From the NCBI RefSeq assembly GCF_008692845.1, contig NZ_VXJW01000007.1:1-64000 (forward strand): DNA of 64,000 nucleotides, read 5' to 3'. This DNA comes from Salmonella enterica subsp. arizonae (GTDB lineage Bacteria > Pseudomonadota > Gammaproteobacteria > Enterobacterales > Enterobacteriaceae). The translations under genes were made by a program, and so were the position numbers. This document shows positions 28,360-37,024 of this stretch, piece after piece (the first letter of the stretch is position 1; each line of letters begins with the position of its first letter). The notes below the pieces were generated by a model. That model was given only the letters and a program-made list of their open reading frames with translations, was not told the origin of the DNA and searched no databases.

Positions 28360-29312
28360 CCAACGCGTCTGCATTTCATTTTGCATCACTGGTGTGGGAC
28401 TGGCCCATCGCCATCTATCTGTTTCTGATTGGCATCTCCGCCGGACTGGTTACGTTGGCGATTCTGCTGCGCCGCTTCCATCCGGAGGCGGGCGGTTCGG
28501 ACAGCACGCTGCTGCGCACTACGCTGGTGTTAGGGCCGGGGGCGATTATTCTTGGTCTGCTGATTCTGGTCTTCCACCTGACGCGCCCGTGGACCTTCTG
28601 GAAGCTGATGTTTCACTACAGTTTTACCTCGGTGATGTCGATGGGCGTGATGCTGTTCCAGCTCTACATGGTGGTACTGATACTGTGGTTGGCGAAAATC
28701 TTTGAAAAAGAGGTTATTGCCCTGCAACAGCGCTGGCTGCCGCGGCTGGGTCTGGTACAAAGCGTGTTAACCCTGCTGACGCCGCTCCATCGCGCCCTTG
28801 AGACCGTGATGCTGGTACTGGCGGTACTGCTCGGCGCGTATACCGGCTTTCTGCTGTCGGCGCTGAAATCCTATCCGCTCCTTAATAACCCGATTCTGCC
28901 GGCGCTGTTTCTGTTCTCCGGCATCTCCTCCGGCGCGGCGGTAGCGCTGATCGCGATGGCGTTACGCCATCGTAGCAACCCGCACAGCACCGAGGCGCGC
29001 TTTGTACATCGCATGGAAACCCCAGTGGTATGGCTGGAGATCTTCCTGCTGGCGGCCTTTTTTATTGGGCTGGCGCTGGGCGATGACGGCAAAATGCGCG
29101 CGCTGGCGGCCGCGTTGGGCGGCGGCTTCTGGAGCTGGTGGTTCTGGCTTGGCGTCGTAGGACTGGGATTGATTATCCCTATGCTGCTGAAACCCTGGGC
29201 AAACCGTAGCGTAACGTTTCACGGCGTGTTGGCCGTTTGCGGCGCCAGTTTGACCGGCGTGCTGCTGCTGCGCTTTTTCATTCTTTATGCGGGACAGCTA
29301 ACGGTTGCATAA
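28356..29312 (+). CDS. nrfD: NrfD, integral-membrane quinol-oxidising subunit
   Basis: 318 residues with about eight membrane segments, a member of the NrfD/PsrC family. The conserved start region WDWPIAIYLFLIGISAGLV (residues 12-30) and the segment ALETVMLVLAVLLGAYTGFLLS near 147 are typical. It oxidises menaquinol and feeds electrons to NrfC. The start overlaps nrfC by 4 nt (ATGA) and the end overlaps nrfE by 8 nt. Confidence 0.95.
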   Translation: MTNASAFHFASLVWDWPIAIYLFLIGISAGLVTLAILLRRFHPEAGGSDSTLLRTTLVLGPGAIILGLLILVFHLTRPWTFWKLMFHYSFTSVMSMGVMLFQLYMVVLILWLAKIFEKEVIALQQRWLPRLGLVQSVLTLLTPLHRALETVMLVLAVLLGAYTGFLLSALKSYPLLNNPILPALFLFSGISSGAAVALIAMALRHRSNPHSTEARFVHRMETPVVWLEIFLLAAFFIGLALGDDGKMRALAAALGGGFWSWWFWLGVVGLGLIIPMLLKPWANRSVTFHGVLAVCGASLTGVLLLRFFILYAGQLTVA

Positions 29313-31041
29313 TCTGGACATCTTTCTTCCTGAAGCCGGGTTTCTGGCGCTGTTGTTGAGTCTCGGGGTCAACGTGTTGACCCCGCTGGCGACATGGTGC
29401 GGGATTGGTCGGCATTGGCGTGGCGTTATGCGCCTGGCGACCTGCGGCGCGTGGACGGCGTTCACGCTGCTGCTACTGGCGTTTGCGATTCTGGTTAGCT
29501 GTTTTCTGATCAGCGACTTTTCGGTTGTTTATGTTGCGCAGCATAGCCATAGCCAGTTGTCATGGGGACTTAAACTGGCGGCGGTATGGGGCGGTCATGA
29601 AGGCTCGCTCCTGCTGTGGGCGCTGCTTCTTTCGGGGTGGACGGCGTTATTCGCCTGGCGCTCCCGGCATGAATCTGACGCGCTTTTTCCGCTGGCCCTG
29701 AGCATCTTGTCCCTCATTATGGCCTCGCTGCTGTTGTTTATCGTGCTGTGGTCCGATCCGTTCCTGCGTATTTTTCCTCCCGCCATTGAAGGGCGCGACC
29801 TTAATCCCATGCTGCAACATCTGGGGCTGATCTTACATCCGCCGCTGCTCTATCTGGGTTATGGCGGACTGATGACCGCGGCGAGCGTAGCACTGGCCTC
29901 GCTACTGTGTGGCGGCTTTAACGCGGCAACCGCCTGGGTTTGCTGGCGCTGGGCGTTACCCGGCTGGTGCGCTCTGACGTTGGGTATCATTCTCGGATCG
30001 TGGTGGGCGTATTGCGAACTGGGCTGGGGCGGCTGGTGGTTCTGGGACCCGGTGGAAAATGCCTCTTTGTTGCCGTGGCTTGCCGCCAGCGCGTTGCTGC
30101 ACAGCCTGTATGTCAGCCGCCAGCACGGGAGCTTCCGTCACTGGTCGTTGCTGCTGGCGATACTGATGCTGATCCTCTCGTTGCTGGGAACGCTGATTGT
30201 GCGTTCCGGCATTCTGCTCTCCGTCCATGCTTTTGCGTTAGATAATGTGCGCGCGGTGCCGCTGTTTACCCTTTTTGCCGCGTTAAGTCTGGCATCGCTT
30301 GCTCTGTACGGCTGGCGGGCGCGGGAGCCGTATCCGGCGACGCGTTTGGGCGGCGGAAAGCGCGAAACGCTCATTCTGGCGACGCTGCTGCTCTTTAGCG
30401 CCGTCTTGTTGATCGTGCTGGTCGGGACGCTCTACCCCATGATTTATGGTTTGATGGGCTGGGGAAGGCTTTCGGTGGGCGCGCCCTATTTTAATCGCGT
30501 CACGCTGCCGTTTGGCCTGCTGATGCTGGTGGTTATCGTGCTTGCGACGGTAAGCCGCCGGACACGTTCTCTGCATCGTCAGCTTCCGGCGTTGCTGGCG
30601 CATACGGGCGTATTTATCTTCGCCGCCGGGATTATGGTTTCCAGCGGCAGTCGACATGAGATCAGCCTTAACCTCAGCCCTGGTCAGCAGGTGGCGCTGG
30701 CGGGCTATACCTTTCGTTTCGAGCGTCTGGATCTGGCGGCCCACGGGAATTACACCACCGAGAAAGCGTTGATTACCCTTTCGAAAGATGACCAGGTGAT
30801 TGGCTATCTTGCGCCGGAGCGGCGCTTTTATGTCGCGCGGCGCCAGCAAATGATGGAGCCGGGGATTCACTGGAACCTGCTACATGACTGGTATGCGGTG
30901 ATGGGCGAGAAAACGGGAGCGGAGCGGTATGCTATGCGTTTTTATGTGCAGACTGGCGTTCGTTGGATCTGGGGCGGCGGGCTGTTGATGATCGTCGGGG
31001 CATTGCTGAGCGGCTGGCGAGGGAGGAGACATGATGTGTAA
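29305..31041 (+). CDS. nrfE: NrfE, CcmF-like haem lyase subunit for the NrfA active-site haem
   Basis: 578 residues with about 14 membrane segments. The WWD haem-handling motif GWGGWWFWDPVENASLLPWL lies near residue 239, and the periplasmic histidine region HLGLILHPPLLYLGYGG near 172. NrfE with NrfF and NrfG attaches haem to the CWSCK site of NrfA. The likely start is a TTG at 29305 (MHNLDIFLPEAG), overlapping the nrfD end by 8 nt; no ATG fits the N-terminal region, so the start is moderately sure. The end overlaps nrfF by 8 nt. Confidence 0.93.
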   Translation: MHNLDIFLPEAGFLALLLSLGVNVLTPLATWCGIGRHWRGVMRLATCGAWTAFTLLLLAFAILVSCFLISDFSVVYVAQHSHSQLSWGLKLAAVWGGHEGSLLLWALLLSGWTALFAWRSRHESDALFPLALSILSLIMASLLLFIVLWSDPFLRIFPPAIEGRDLNPMLQHLGLILHPPLLYLGYGGLMTAASVALASLLCGGFNAATAWVCWRWALPGWCALTLGIILGSWWAYCELGWGGWWFWDPVENASLLPWLAASALLHSLYVSRQHGSFRHWSLLLAILMLILSLLGTLIVRSGILLSVHAFALDNVRAVPLFTLFAALSLASLALYGWRAREPYPATRLGGGKRETLILATLLLFSAVLLIVLVGTLYPMIYGLMGWGRLSVGAPYFNRVTLPFGLLMLVVIVLATVSRRTRSLHRQLPALLAHTGVFIFAAGIMVSSGSRHEISLNLSPGQQVALAGYTFRFERLDLAAHGNYTTEKALITLSKDDQVIGYLAPERRFYVARRQQMMEPGIHWNLLHDWYAVMGEKTGAERYAMRFYVQTGVRWIWGGGLLMIVGALLSGWRGRRHDV

Positions 31042-31495
31042 GTTAATTACAGCGTTGCTGGATGGCGTCGCGGACGCCTTATCCGGCAAAACGCGTTTAC
31101 TTTTCATCTGTGTCTTGTTTTTCTTCGCTTTCACTGCCCATGCTCAGGTGGTGGACACCTGGCGCTTCGAAAACACGCAACAGCAGGATAAAGCCCTGCG
31201 CATTGCCAGACAGTTACGTTGCCCGCAGTGTCAGAATCAAAACTTACTGGAATCCAATGCGCCGGTCGCGGTTAGTATGCGCCATCAGGTCTATACCATG
31301 GTGGCGGAAGGTAAAGATGAAGCGGACATCACCGCCTGGATGACCCGGCGTTACGGCGATTTTGTTCGCTATGATCCGCCGCTGACCGCGCAAACGCTTC
31401 TGCTATGGGCGCTGCCGTGTCTGATGTTGTTGCTGGTGGGTATTATTCTCTGGCGAGCCGGCATTTGTCAGCGTACAGAGAAGGAGGAAACATGA
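31034..31495 (+). CDS. nrfF: NrfF, CcmH-like haem lyase thiol-redox subunit with a REP-derived N terminus
   Basis: 153 residues. The conserved body from AQVVDTWRF to the end matches E. coli NrfF, with the redox pair [10 protein letters not shown] near residue 62 that reduces the apocytochrome cysteines, and a C-terminal membrane anchor. The N terminus is about 20 residues longer than in E. coli. Codons for [12 protein letters not shown] lie on a REP palindrome (31057-31087). A strong GGAGGA at 31022-31027 sits 6 nt before the second ATG (31034), so the REP part should be translated as the front of the signal peptide (core [16 protein letters not shown]). An ATG at 31031 is also possible but too close to the site. 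Overlaps nrfE and nrfG. Confidence 0.9.
   Translation: MCKLITALLDGVADALSGKTRLLFICVLFFFAFTAHAQVVDTWRFENTQQQDKALRIARQLRCPQCQNQNLLESNAPVAVSMRHQVYTMVAEGKDEADITAWMTRRYGDFVRYDPPLTAQTLLLWALPCLMLLLVGIILWRAGICQRTEKEET
31057..31087. repeat. REP-like element inside the nrfF coding region
   Basis: GCTGGATGGCGTCGCGGACGCCTTATCCGGC has the REP arrangement (GGATGGCG...CGCCTTATCC), yet it lies within the first 20 codons of nrfF, where it encodes [12 protein letters not shown] without breaking the frame. Confidence 0.8.
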
Positions 31496-32112
31496 GTTTG
31501 CCAGCGAACGTCACGACGCCATTACGCCCGCCGCCTGTAAAGCGTCTGGCGGCTGCGGCGGTGTTGATGGTGGCTGCCTGCGTCGGCGGCTATATGTTGA
31601 CGCCGAAATGGCAGGCTGTACGTAGCGAGCATCAGCGTCTGGCCGATCCGCTACGTGACTTTACGAACCCGCAAACGCCAGAGGCGCAGCTTTCCAGGCT
31701 GCAAGAAAAAATCCGCGCCAATCCGCAGGATAGCGAGCAATGGGCGCGGCTGGGCGAGTATTATCTCTATCGCAATGCGTATGACAATGCGCTGTTGGCA
31801 TATCGTCAGGCGTTGCGTCTGCGAGGAGATAACGCGCAACTTTTCGCCGCGCTGGCAACGGTGCTGTATTACCAGTCCGGGCAACATATGACGCCTGCGA
31901 CTCGTGAAATGATTAACAAAGCGTTAGCGCTGGATGCGGCAGAAGTGACTGCGCAGATGCTGCTGGCGGCGGATGCGTTTATGCAGGCGGATTATGCGCG
32001 AGCCGTGTCGCTGTGGCAAACCTTACTGGATGCAAACTCGCCGCGAGTGAACCGTGCGCAACTGGTAGAGGCCATTAATTTGGCAAAATTGTTACAAAAT
32101 CGGCAGAAATAA
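31492..32112 (+). CDS. nrfG: NrfG, TPR haem lyase subunit for NrfA maturation
   Basis: 206 residues starting [17 protein letters not shown] precedes the ATG, which overlaps the nrfF stop (ATGA). One membrane anchor at about 20-42 is followed by a periplasmic domain with tetratricopeptide-type helices ([30 protein letters not shown] near residues 80-110). NrfG binds the C-terminal tail of NrfA and helps NrfEF attach haem to the CWSCK site. Slightly longer at the N terminus than E. coli NrfG (198). Last gene of the operon. Confidence 0.95.
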   Translation: MSLPANVTTPLRPPPVKRLAAAAVLMVAACVGGYMLTPKWQAVRSEHQRLADPLRDFTNPQTPEAQLSRLQEKIRANPQDSEQWARLGEYYLYRNAYDNALLAYRQALRLRGDNAQLFAALATVLYYQSGQHMTPATREMINKALALDAAEVTAQMLLAADAFMQADYARAVSLWQTLLDANSPRVNRAQLVEAINLAKLLQNRQK

Positions 32113-32456
32113 TTTTTTCTTTTTTGTGATTTGCGTCGTGCGCGCTGTTTAAAAAAACGGCGAATGAATCACGGATAAAAATTAATTACCTCAGTGTATT
32201 AATCGTTTTTGTCGAAATAAAAAGCTTTCCATAACAAATGGTTATTCATCATTAACGCCATAAACTCGCGTTATTATGCATAAAAGCAGCCAAAAGCCCT
32301 GTTATGAAAGGGTTGCGCAAGACGCTATGCAAATGATACTGATTATGCGCGTTAAAAAACTCTACAAACCAACGCAACACAAATCATACCCTTTCAGTAT
32401 GTATTGCTCTCATGCTTTTGACGGAGAGCAACGCTTCATCGAGGAAGTCTGTTGTT
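32113..32456. other. Intergenic region between nrfG and gltP
   Basis: 344 bases, AT-rich, with a T-run right after nrfG (TTTTTTCTTTTTT) and only weak pairing ahead of it. It should carry the gltP promoter and a leader; no specific operator, RNA gene or repeat was recognised. Confidence 0.55.
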
Positions 32457-33767
32457 ATGAAAAACTTGAAAGTCAGCCTGGCCTGGCAAATTTTGCTGGC
32501 TATGGTGCTGGGCATTCTGCTGGGCAGCTATCTGCATTATCACAGTGACAGCCGTGAATGGCTGATTGCCAATCTGTTGTCGCCTGCCGGCGATATCTTT
32601 ATCCATCTGATTAAAATGATCGTCGTGCCGATCGTGATCTCGACTCTGATTGTCGGCATCGCCGGCGTTGGCGATGCGAAACAGCTAGGCCGTATCGGCG
32701 CAAAAACCATTCTCTATTTTGAACTGATCACCACGGTGGCGATTATCCTCGGTATTACGCTGGCGAATGTCTTTCAGCCAGGCTCAGGCATTGATATGTC
32801 GCAACTGGCGACCGTCGATATTTCGAAATACCAGAACACCACGGCGGAAGTACAAAGTCATGCGCATGGGCTGATGGGGACGATACTGTCGCTGGTGCCG
32901 ACCAATATCATCGCATCGATGGCCAAAGGGGATATGCTGCCGATTATCTTTTTCTCGGTCCTGTTTGGGCTGGGGTTGTCGTCCCTGCCGGCAACGCACC
33001 GCGAACCGCTGGTTACTGTGTTTCGTTCCATTTCTGAAACCATGTTTAAAGTCACCCATATGGTGATGCGCTATGCGCCAGTGGGCGTTTTTGCGCTGAT
33101 CGCCGTCACGGTGGCGAATTTTGGTTTTGCATCGCTGTGGCCGTTGGCGAAACTGGTGCTACTGGTACACTTTGCGATTATCTTCTTTGCACTGGTGGTG
33201 CTGGGCATCGTGGCGCGCCTGTGCGGGTTAAGTATCTGGATACTGATTCGCATCCTGAAAGACGAATTGATTCTGGCGTACTCGACCGCCAGCTCCGAGA
33301 GCGTGCTGCCACGCATTATCGAGAAGATGGAGGCTTACGGCGCGCCAGCCTCGATCACCAGCTTCGTGGTGCCGACCGGTTACTCATTTAACCTCGACGG
33401 CTCCACGTTATACCAAAGCATCGCCGCCATTTTTATCGCGCAGCTATACGGCATCGATCTGTCGCTGTGGCAGGAAATTGTACTGGTGCTGACGCTGATG
33501 GTGACGTCGAAAGGGATTGCCGGCGTGCCGGGCGTTTCCTTTGTGGTGTTACTGGCGACGCTGGGCAGCGTGGGCATCCCGTTGGAGGGGCTGGCGTTTA
33601 TCGCCGGTGTTGACCGTATCCTGGACATGGCGCGTACTGCGCTAAATGTGGTAGGGAATGCGCTGGCGGTGCTGGTTATTTCTAAGTGGGAACACAAGTT
33701 TGACCGCAAAAAAGCGCTGGCCTATGAGCGTGAGATGCTGGGTAAATTTGATAAGACCGCACAGTAA
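32457..33767 (+). CDS. gltP: GltP, glutamate/aspartate:proton symporter
   Basis: 436 residues starting MKNLKVSLAWQIL, as in E. coli GltP; a GAGGAAG site lies about 10 nt upstream. Member of the dicarboxylate/amino acid:cation symporter (DAACS) family with eight membrane helices and two re-entrant hairpins. The tell-tale motifs are TASSESVLPRI (hairpin 1) near residue 276, TGYSFNLDGSTLYQ near 306 and a second hairpin at SKGIAGVPGVSF near 345. It imports L-glutamate and L-aspartate with protons, independent of sodium. Single-gene unit with a REP element after the stop. Confidence 0.97.
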   Translation: MKNLKVSLAWQILLAMVLGILLGSYLHYHSDSREWLIANLLSPAGDIFIHLIKMIVVPIVISTLIVGIAGVGDAKQLGRIGAKTILYFELITTVAIILGITLANVFQPGSGIDMSQLATVDISKYQNTTAEVQSHAHGLMGTILSLVPTNIIASMAKGDMLPIIFFSVLFGLGLSSLPATHREPLVTVFRSISETMFKVTHMVMRYAPVGVFALIAVTVANFGFASLWPLAKLVLLVHFAIIFFALVVLGIVARLCGLSIWILIRILKDELILAYSTASSESVLPRIIEKMEAYGAPASITSFVVPTGYSFNLDGSTLYQSIAAIFIAQLYGIDLSLWQEIVLVLTLMVTSKGIAGVPGVSFVVLLATLGSVGIPLEGLAFIAGVDRILDMARTALNVVGNALAVLVISKWEHKFDRKKALAYEREMLGKFDKTAQ

Positions 33768-33778
33768 CGTTTAACGGG

Positions 33779-33813
33779 TTGCCGGATAAGGCGCTTGTGC
33801 CACCATCCGGCAA
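33779..33813. repeat. REP element between gltP and yjcO
   Basis: TTGCCGGATAAGG...CCATCCGGCAA, a complete REP palindrome between two converging genes. Confidence 0.9.
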
Positions 33814-33822
33814 TGCAAACCG

Positions 33823-34512
33823 TTACCCGTTCGTTAACGCCTCAAACTCTTCGCAACCGGTATCAAACCCTTCCAGACAGCTTAGATTCAACCAGTGCAG
33901 CGCCTTCTGCTTATTCTTTTCAATAAAACCCGGTTCACCGTTTAAAAACATCATTCCCGCCCAATATTCTGAATAACCAGTACGGGAAATGGCGGAACTA
34001 CGTTTGAAATACCAGGCGGCTTTTTCATCATCGCCGGCAATGCCCGCCCCATTGGCGTAAATCAGGCCAAGCAACATTTGCGCATCCACCGCGGAATCGT
34101 TATCCAGATCTTCAGAGGCGTTTTGCAGCAGCGAGATGGCTTTCGGATAGTCCGGGCGTCCGGCCTGAGCGTTGACCAGAACCCGCGCCAGCGTAATTTC
34201 CCCCGCTTTACTACCCGCTTTTGCCGCCTTTTCCGCCAGCCTTTTTGCGCCGGGATAATCCAGGCTTACCGGATTAGTGATTTTGATTTGTGCCAGTAGC
34301 GCGCAAGCGTCGGCATCGCCATTATCGGCGGCTTTTTGCGCCCAGTATTCGGCCTTGCCTAAATCGCCGGAACTAAACCAGCTATCGGCAAGATAATACT
34401 GCGCGCGTCGGTCTCCGCCTTCTGCCGCTTTCAGGTACTGGCTACCCGGCTCAGGGGCGGCGGCATGGGCAAAAAATGTTATCAAAAACATCAATGCAAG
34501 CAGTTGTTTCAT
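33823..34512 (-). CDS. yjcO: YjcO, secreted Sel1-repeat protein
   Basis: 229 residues with a signal peptide (MKQLLALMFLITFFAHA). About five Sel1-like repeats follow, with the motif A-E-x-G-D/N-x-x-A-Q/C-x-x-L-A (AAEGGDRRAQYYLADS, AADNGDADACALLAQ, AAKAGSKAGEITLARV, ANGAGIAGDDEKAAWYFKRS). Such solenoids mediate protein contacts; the periplasmic role of YjcO is unknown. It lies downstream of fdhF, but a terminator and two REP elements separate them, so it is probably read from its own promoter. Confidence 0.92.
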   Translation of the reverse strand: MKQLLALMFLITFFAHAAAPEPGSQYLKAAEGGDRRAQYYLADSWFSSGDLGKAEYWAQKAADNGDADACALLAQIKITNPVSLDYPGAKRLAEKAAKAGSKAGEITLARVLVNAQAGRPDYPKAISLLQNASEDLDNDSAVDAQMLLGLIYANGAGIAGDDEKAAWYFKRSSAISRTGYSEYWAGMMFLNGEPGFIEKNKQKALHWLNLSCLEGFDTGCEEFEALTNG

Positions 34513-34564
34513 TTTGAATTTTATTTAGGGTACGGAGTGAACAGTATAAAGAGATCGTATGGAT

Positions 34565-34592
34565 AAAAAAACAGCCTCCGCGAGGGAGGCCG
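34565..34592 (-). terminator. fdhF terminator
   Basis: On the minus strand GCCTCC-CTCGC-GGAGGC forms a stem and is followed by TGTTTTTTT, a standard intrinsic terminator about 105 nt past the fdhF stop and before yjcO. Confidence 0.88.
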
Positions 34593-34605
34593 TTGACAGG
34601 AAAAT

Positions 34606-34693
34606 GCCTGATGGCGATGCTAACGCGCCTTATCAGGCCTACAGTGGAAACAGATCGTAAACCGGATAAGGCATTCTGACGCCGCCATCCGGC
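34606..34693. repeat. BIME: two REP elements between yjcO and fdhF
   Basis: REP one at 34606-34638 (GCCTGATGGCG...TTATCAGGC) and REP two in the opposite orientation at 34661-34693 (ACCGGATAAGG...CATCCGGC), with a 22-nt spacer. The second ends 3 nt before the fdhF stop codon. Confidence 0.88.
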
Positions 34694-34696
34694 AGA

Positions 34697-36844
34697 TCAT
34701 CCCATTGCGCTTTCGCGCAGGCGGGTTTTCAGCTTGTTGTACTCATCAATGACATACTGTTCGGCGGCTCGCTGATCGGCAATCGGCTCAACGCGCACGG
34801 CACAGTATTTGTACTCCGGCGTTTTAGTAATCGGGCTTAGGTTTTCAGTCACCAGCTCATTACAGGCGCCAATCCACCACTGGTAAGTCATATAAATCGC
34901 TCCTTTGTTCGGGCGATCGCTGACCTGCGCGCGGGTGATGATTTTGCCTTTACGCGAATGAACCCACACCAGCGCTTCATCTTCAATGCCCAGACGCGCA
35001 GCGTCGGCGGTATTGATTTGCGCATAGCCGGGTTCATCCGCCAGCGCGGCCAGCGCCGCACAGTTACCGGTCATTGAGCGGCAGGAGTAGTGGCCGACTT
35101 CACGCACTGTCGACAGTACCATTGGGTACTCTTCGGTGAGCTTATCGATAGGCGCTACCCAGTCGCAGGTGAAGAACTGCGCGAGGCCGTTCGGGGTATC
35201 GAACTTCTCTTTAAAGAGGTATGAGGTCCCCTGATCGGCATCCGACGTGTCGCGGCATGGCCACTGGATATAGCCCAGTTCTCCCATCTTCTCGTAAGTG
35301 GCCCCGTAGAAATCCGGGCACAGATGACGTAACTCATCCCAGATCTCCTGGGTATTGTTGTAGTGCATCGGGTAGCCCATCCGGGTGGCGATTTCACTGA
35401 TAATCTGCCAGTCGGTTTTCAGATCCCACTTCGGCTCAATGGCTTTAAAGAAACGCTGGAAACCACGGTCAGCCGCAGAGAAGACGCCTTCATGCTCGCC
35501 CCACGAGGTAGACGGTAAAATCACATCCGCCGCCGACGCGGTTTTGGTCATGAAGATGTCCTGCACGATGACCAGTTCCAGATCCTCAAACGCTTTACGT
35601 ACCGCAGAGAGTTCCGCATCAGTTTGCAGCGGATCTTCACCCATAATGTACGCCGCGCGCACTTCGCCATGCGCCGCACGGTGCGGCAGCTCGCTGATGC
35701 GATAGCCGGTATGCGCAGGCAAACTTTCTACGCCCCATGCTTTAGCGAATTTCTCGCGGTTTTCCGGGAACTTAACGTACTGGTAGCCTGGATAAGTATC
35801 CGGCAGAGCGCCCATATCGCACGCGCCCTGAACGTTGTTCTGGCCGCGAACCGGGTTCACGCCCGCGCTGGGTTTGCCGAGGTTGCCGGTCAGCATCGCA
35901 AGGCTGGTCAGTGAACGCACGGTCTCGACGCCCTGATAGAACTGGGTCACGCCCATGCCCCACAGGATCGCCGCGCTTTTCGCGCCGGCATACATACGCG
36001 CAGCCTGACGAATTTCCTGTGCGCTAACGCCAGTGATCTCTTCGACGGACTCTGGCGTATAGCCTTCAACAATCTTACGGTACTCTTCAAAACCTTCGGT
36101 ACGGCTGGCGACAAACGCTTTGTCGTACAGGTTTTCTTCAATAATGACATGACCCATGGCGTTGAGCAGCGCGATATTCGAGCCGTTTTTCAACGCGATA
36201 TGCATGTCAGCAATGCGCGCGGTTTCAATTTTGCGCGGATCGCAGACGATAATTTTCGCCCCGTTGCGTTTAGCATTAATCACGTGATTCGCCACAATAG
36301 GATGGGAATCCGCCGGGTTATACCCAAAGACGAACACTAAATCGGTGTTATCAATTTCGTTAATTGCATTACTCATTGCGCCGTTACCGACCGATTGGTG
36401 CAGACCTGCAACCGATGGGCCGTGTCAGACGCGAGCGCAGCAGTCAACGTTATTGGTACCAATAACGGCGCGCGCGAATTTTTGCATTACATAGTTGGTT
36501 TCATTTCCGGTACCGCGAGAGGAGCCGGTCGTCTGGATTGCATCCGGACCGTATTTCGCTTTGATGGCGCTCAAACGTTCAGCAACGTAATTAAGCGCTT
36601 CATCCCAGGAAACAGATTCCAGTTTGCCGCCACGTTGGCGACGGATCATTGGGGTTTTCAGACGCGGGGTCAGGATCTGGGTATCATTAATAAAATCCCA
36701 GCCGTAGTAGCCCTTCAGACACAGGGTACCCTGGTTGGTTTTCCCCTGCGCCGCCTCAGCCCGGACGATTTTGCCGTTATCGACCACCAGGTTGATTTTG
36801 CAACCTGATGCGCAATATGGGCAAACCGTGACGACTTTTTTCAT
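34697..36844 (-). CDS. fdhF: FdhF, selenocysteine formate dehydrogenase H (read through an in-frame UGA)
   Basis: 715 residues when the UGA at 36425-36427 is read as selenocysteine 140; taken literally, the frame looks like two genes. FdhF oxidises formate to CO2 in the cytoplasmic-side formate hydrogenlyase complex. The N-terminal [4Fe-4S] ligands are Cys8, Cys11, Cys15 and Cys42. Selenocysteine 140 and His141 (VDCCARV-U-HGPSVAG) coordinate and serve the bis-molybdopterin guanine dinucleotide centre. Downstream parts include GMGVTQFYQGVETVRSL and the C-terminal cofactor-binding domain. A bacterial SECIS hairpin follows the UGA. Transcription is from a sigma-54 promoter at 36895-36911, as known for FhlA-controlled genes. 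Confidence 0.98.
36385..36427 (-). promoter_or_regulatory. SECIS element of fdhF with the selenocysteine UGA
   Basis: The UGA (complement of 36425-36427) is followed by about 40 nt matching the E. coli fdhF SECIS as I recall it: the stem pairs the CGGCCCATCGGTTGCAGG side with the CTGCACCAATCGGTCGG side. This is where SelB places selenocysteyl-tRNA. The element also codes for protein. Confidence 0.9.
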
Positions 36845-36894
36845 CGGTTTCGCTCCAGTTAATCAAATCGCGCATACGCGCTGTCGCCCTCAGT

Positions 36895-36911
36895 ATGCAT
36901 GTTTTATGCCA
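36895..36911 (-). promoter_or_regulatory. Sigma-54 promoter of fdhF
   Basis: On the minus strand TGGCATAAAACATGCAT gives the GG (-24) and GC (-12) pairs of a sigma-54 promoter, about 50 bp before the fdhF start. It is the same sequence as the E. coli fdhF promoter as I recall it. Confidence 0.85.
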
Positions 36912-36979
36912 CTTTTTTAGGGTGGACTTACCCTGATATTACGGGCGAATTTTGTTCAAAACCCTGACGAAAAACAGGC

Positions 36980-37001
36980 TGTCGTCAGTTTTGACGTGTC
37001 G
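36980..37001. promoter_or_regulatory. Candidate FhlA upstream activating site for fdhF
   Basis: TGTCGTCAGTTTTGACGTGTCG lies about 70-90 bp upstream of the -24/-12 promoter, the known distance for FhlA sites, and holds the TGTCG and TGACG elements of the reported FhlA motif. The spacing differs from the textbook motif, so the exact boundaries are uncertain. Confidence 0.5.
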
Positions 37002-37024
37002 AAAGAAAATGCCACATGACATTT

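Noticed and set aside
30283-30870. Minus-strand frame of 195 codons opposite nrfE
   Set aside because: Shadow of the nrfE coding sequence with low-complexity content and no homology.
36424-36428. fdhF as a pseudogene split by a nonsense codon
   Set aside because: The UGA is the known selenocysteine codon 140, followed by a matching SECIS hairpin.
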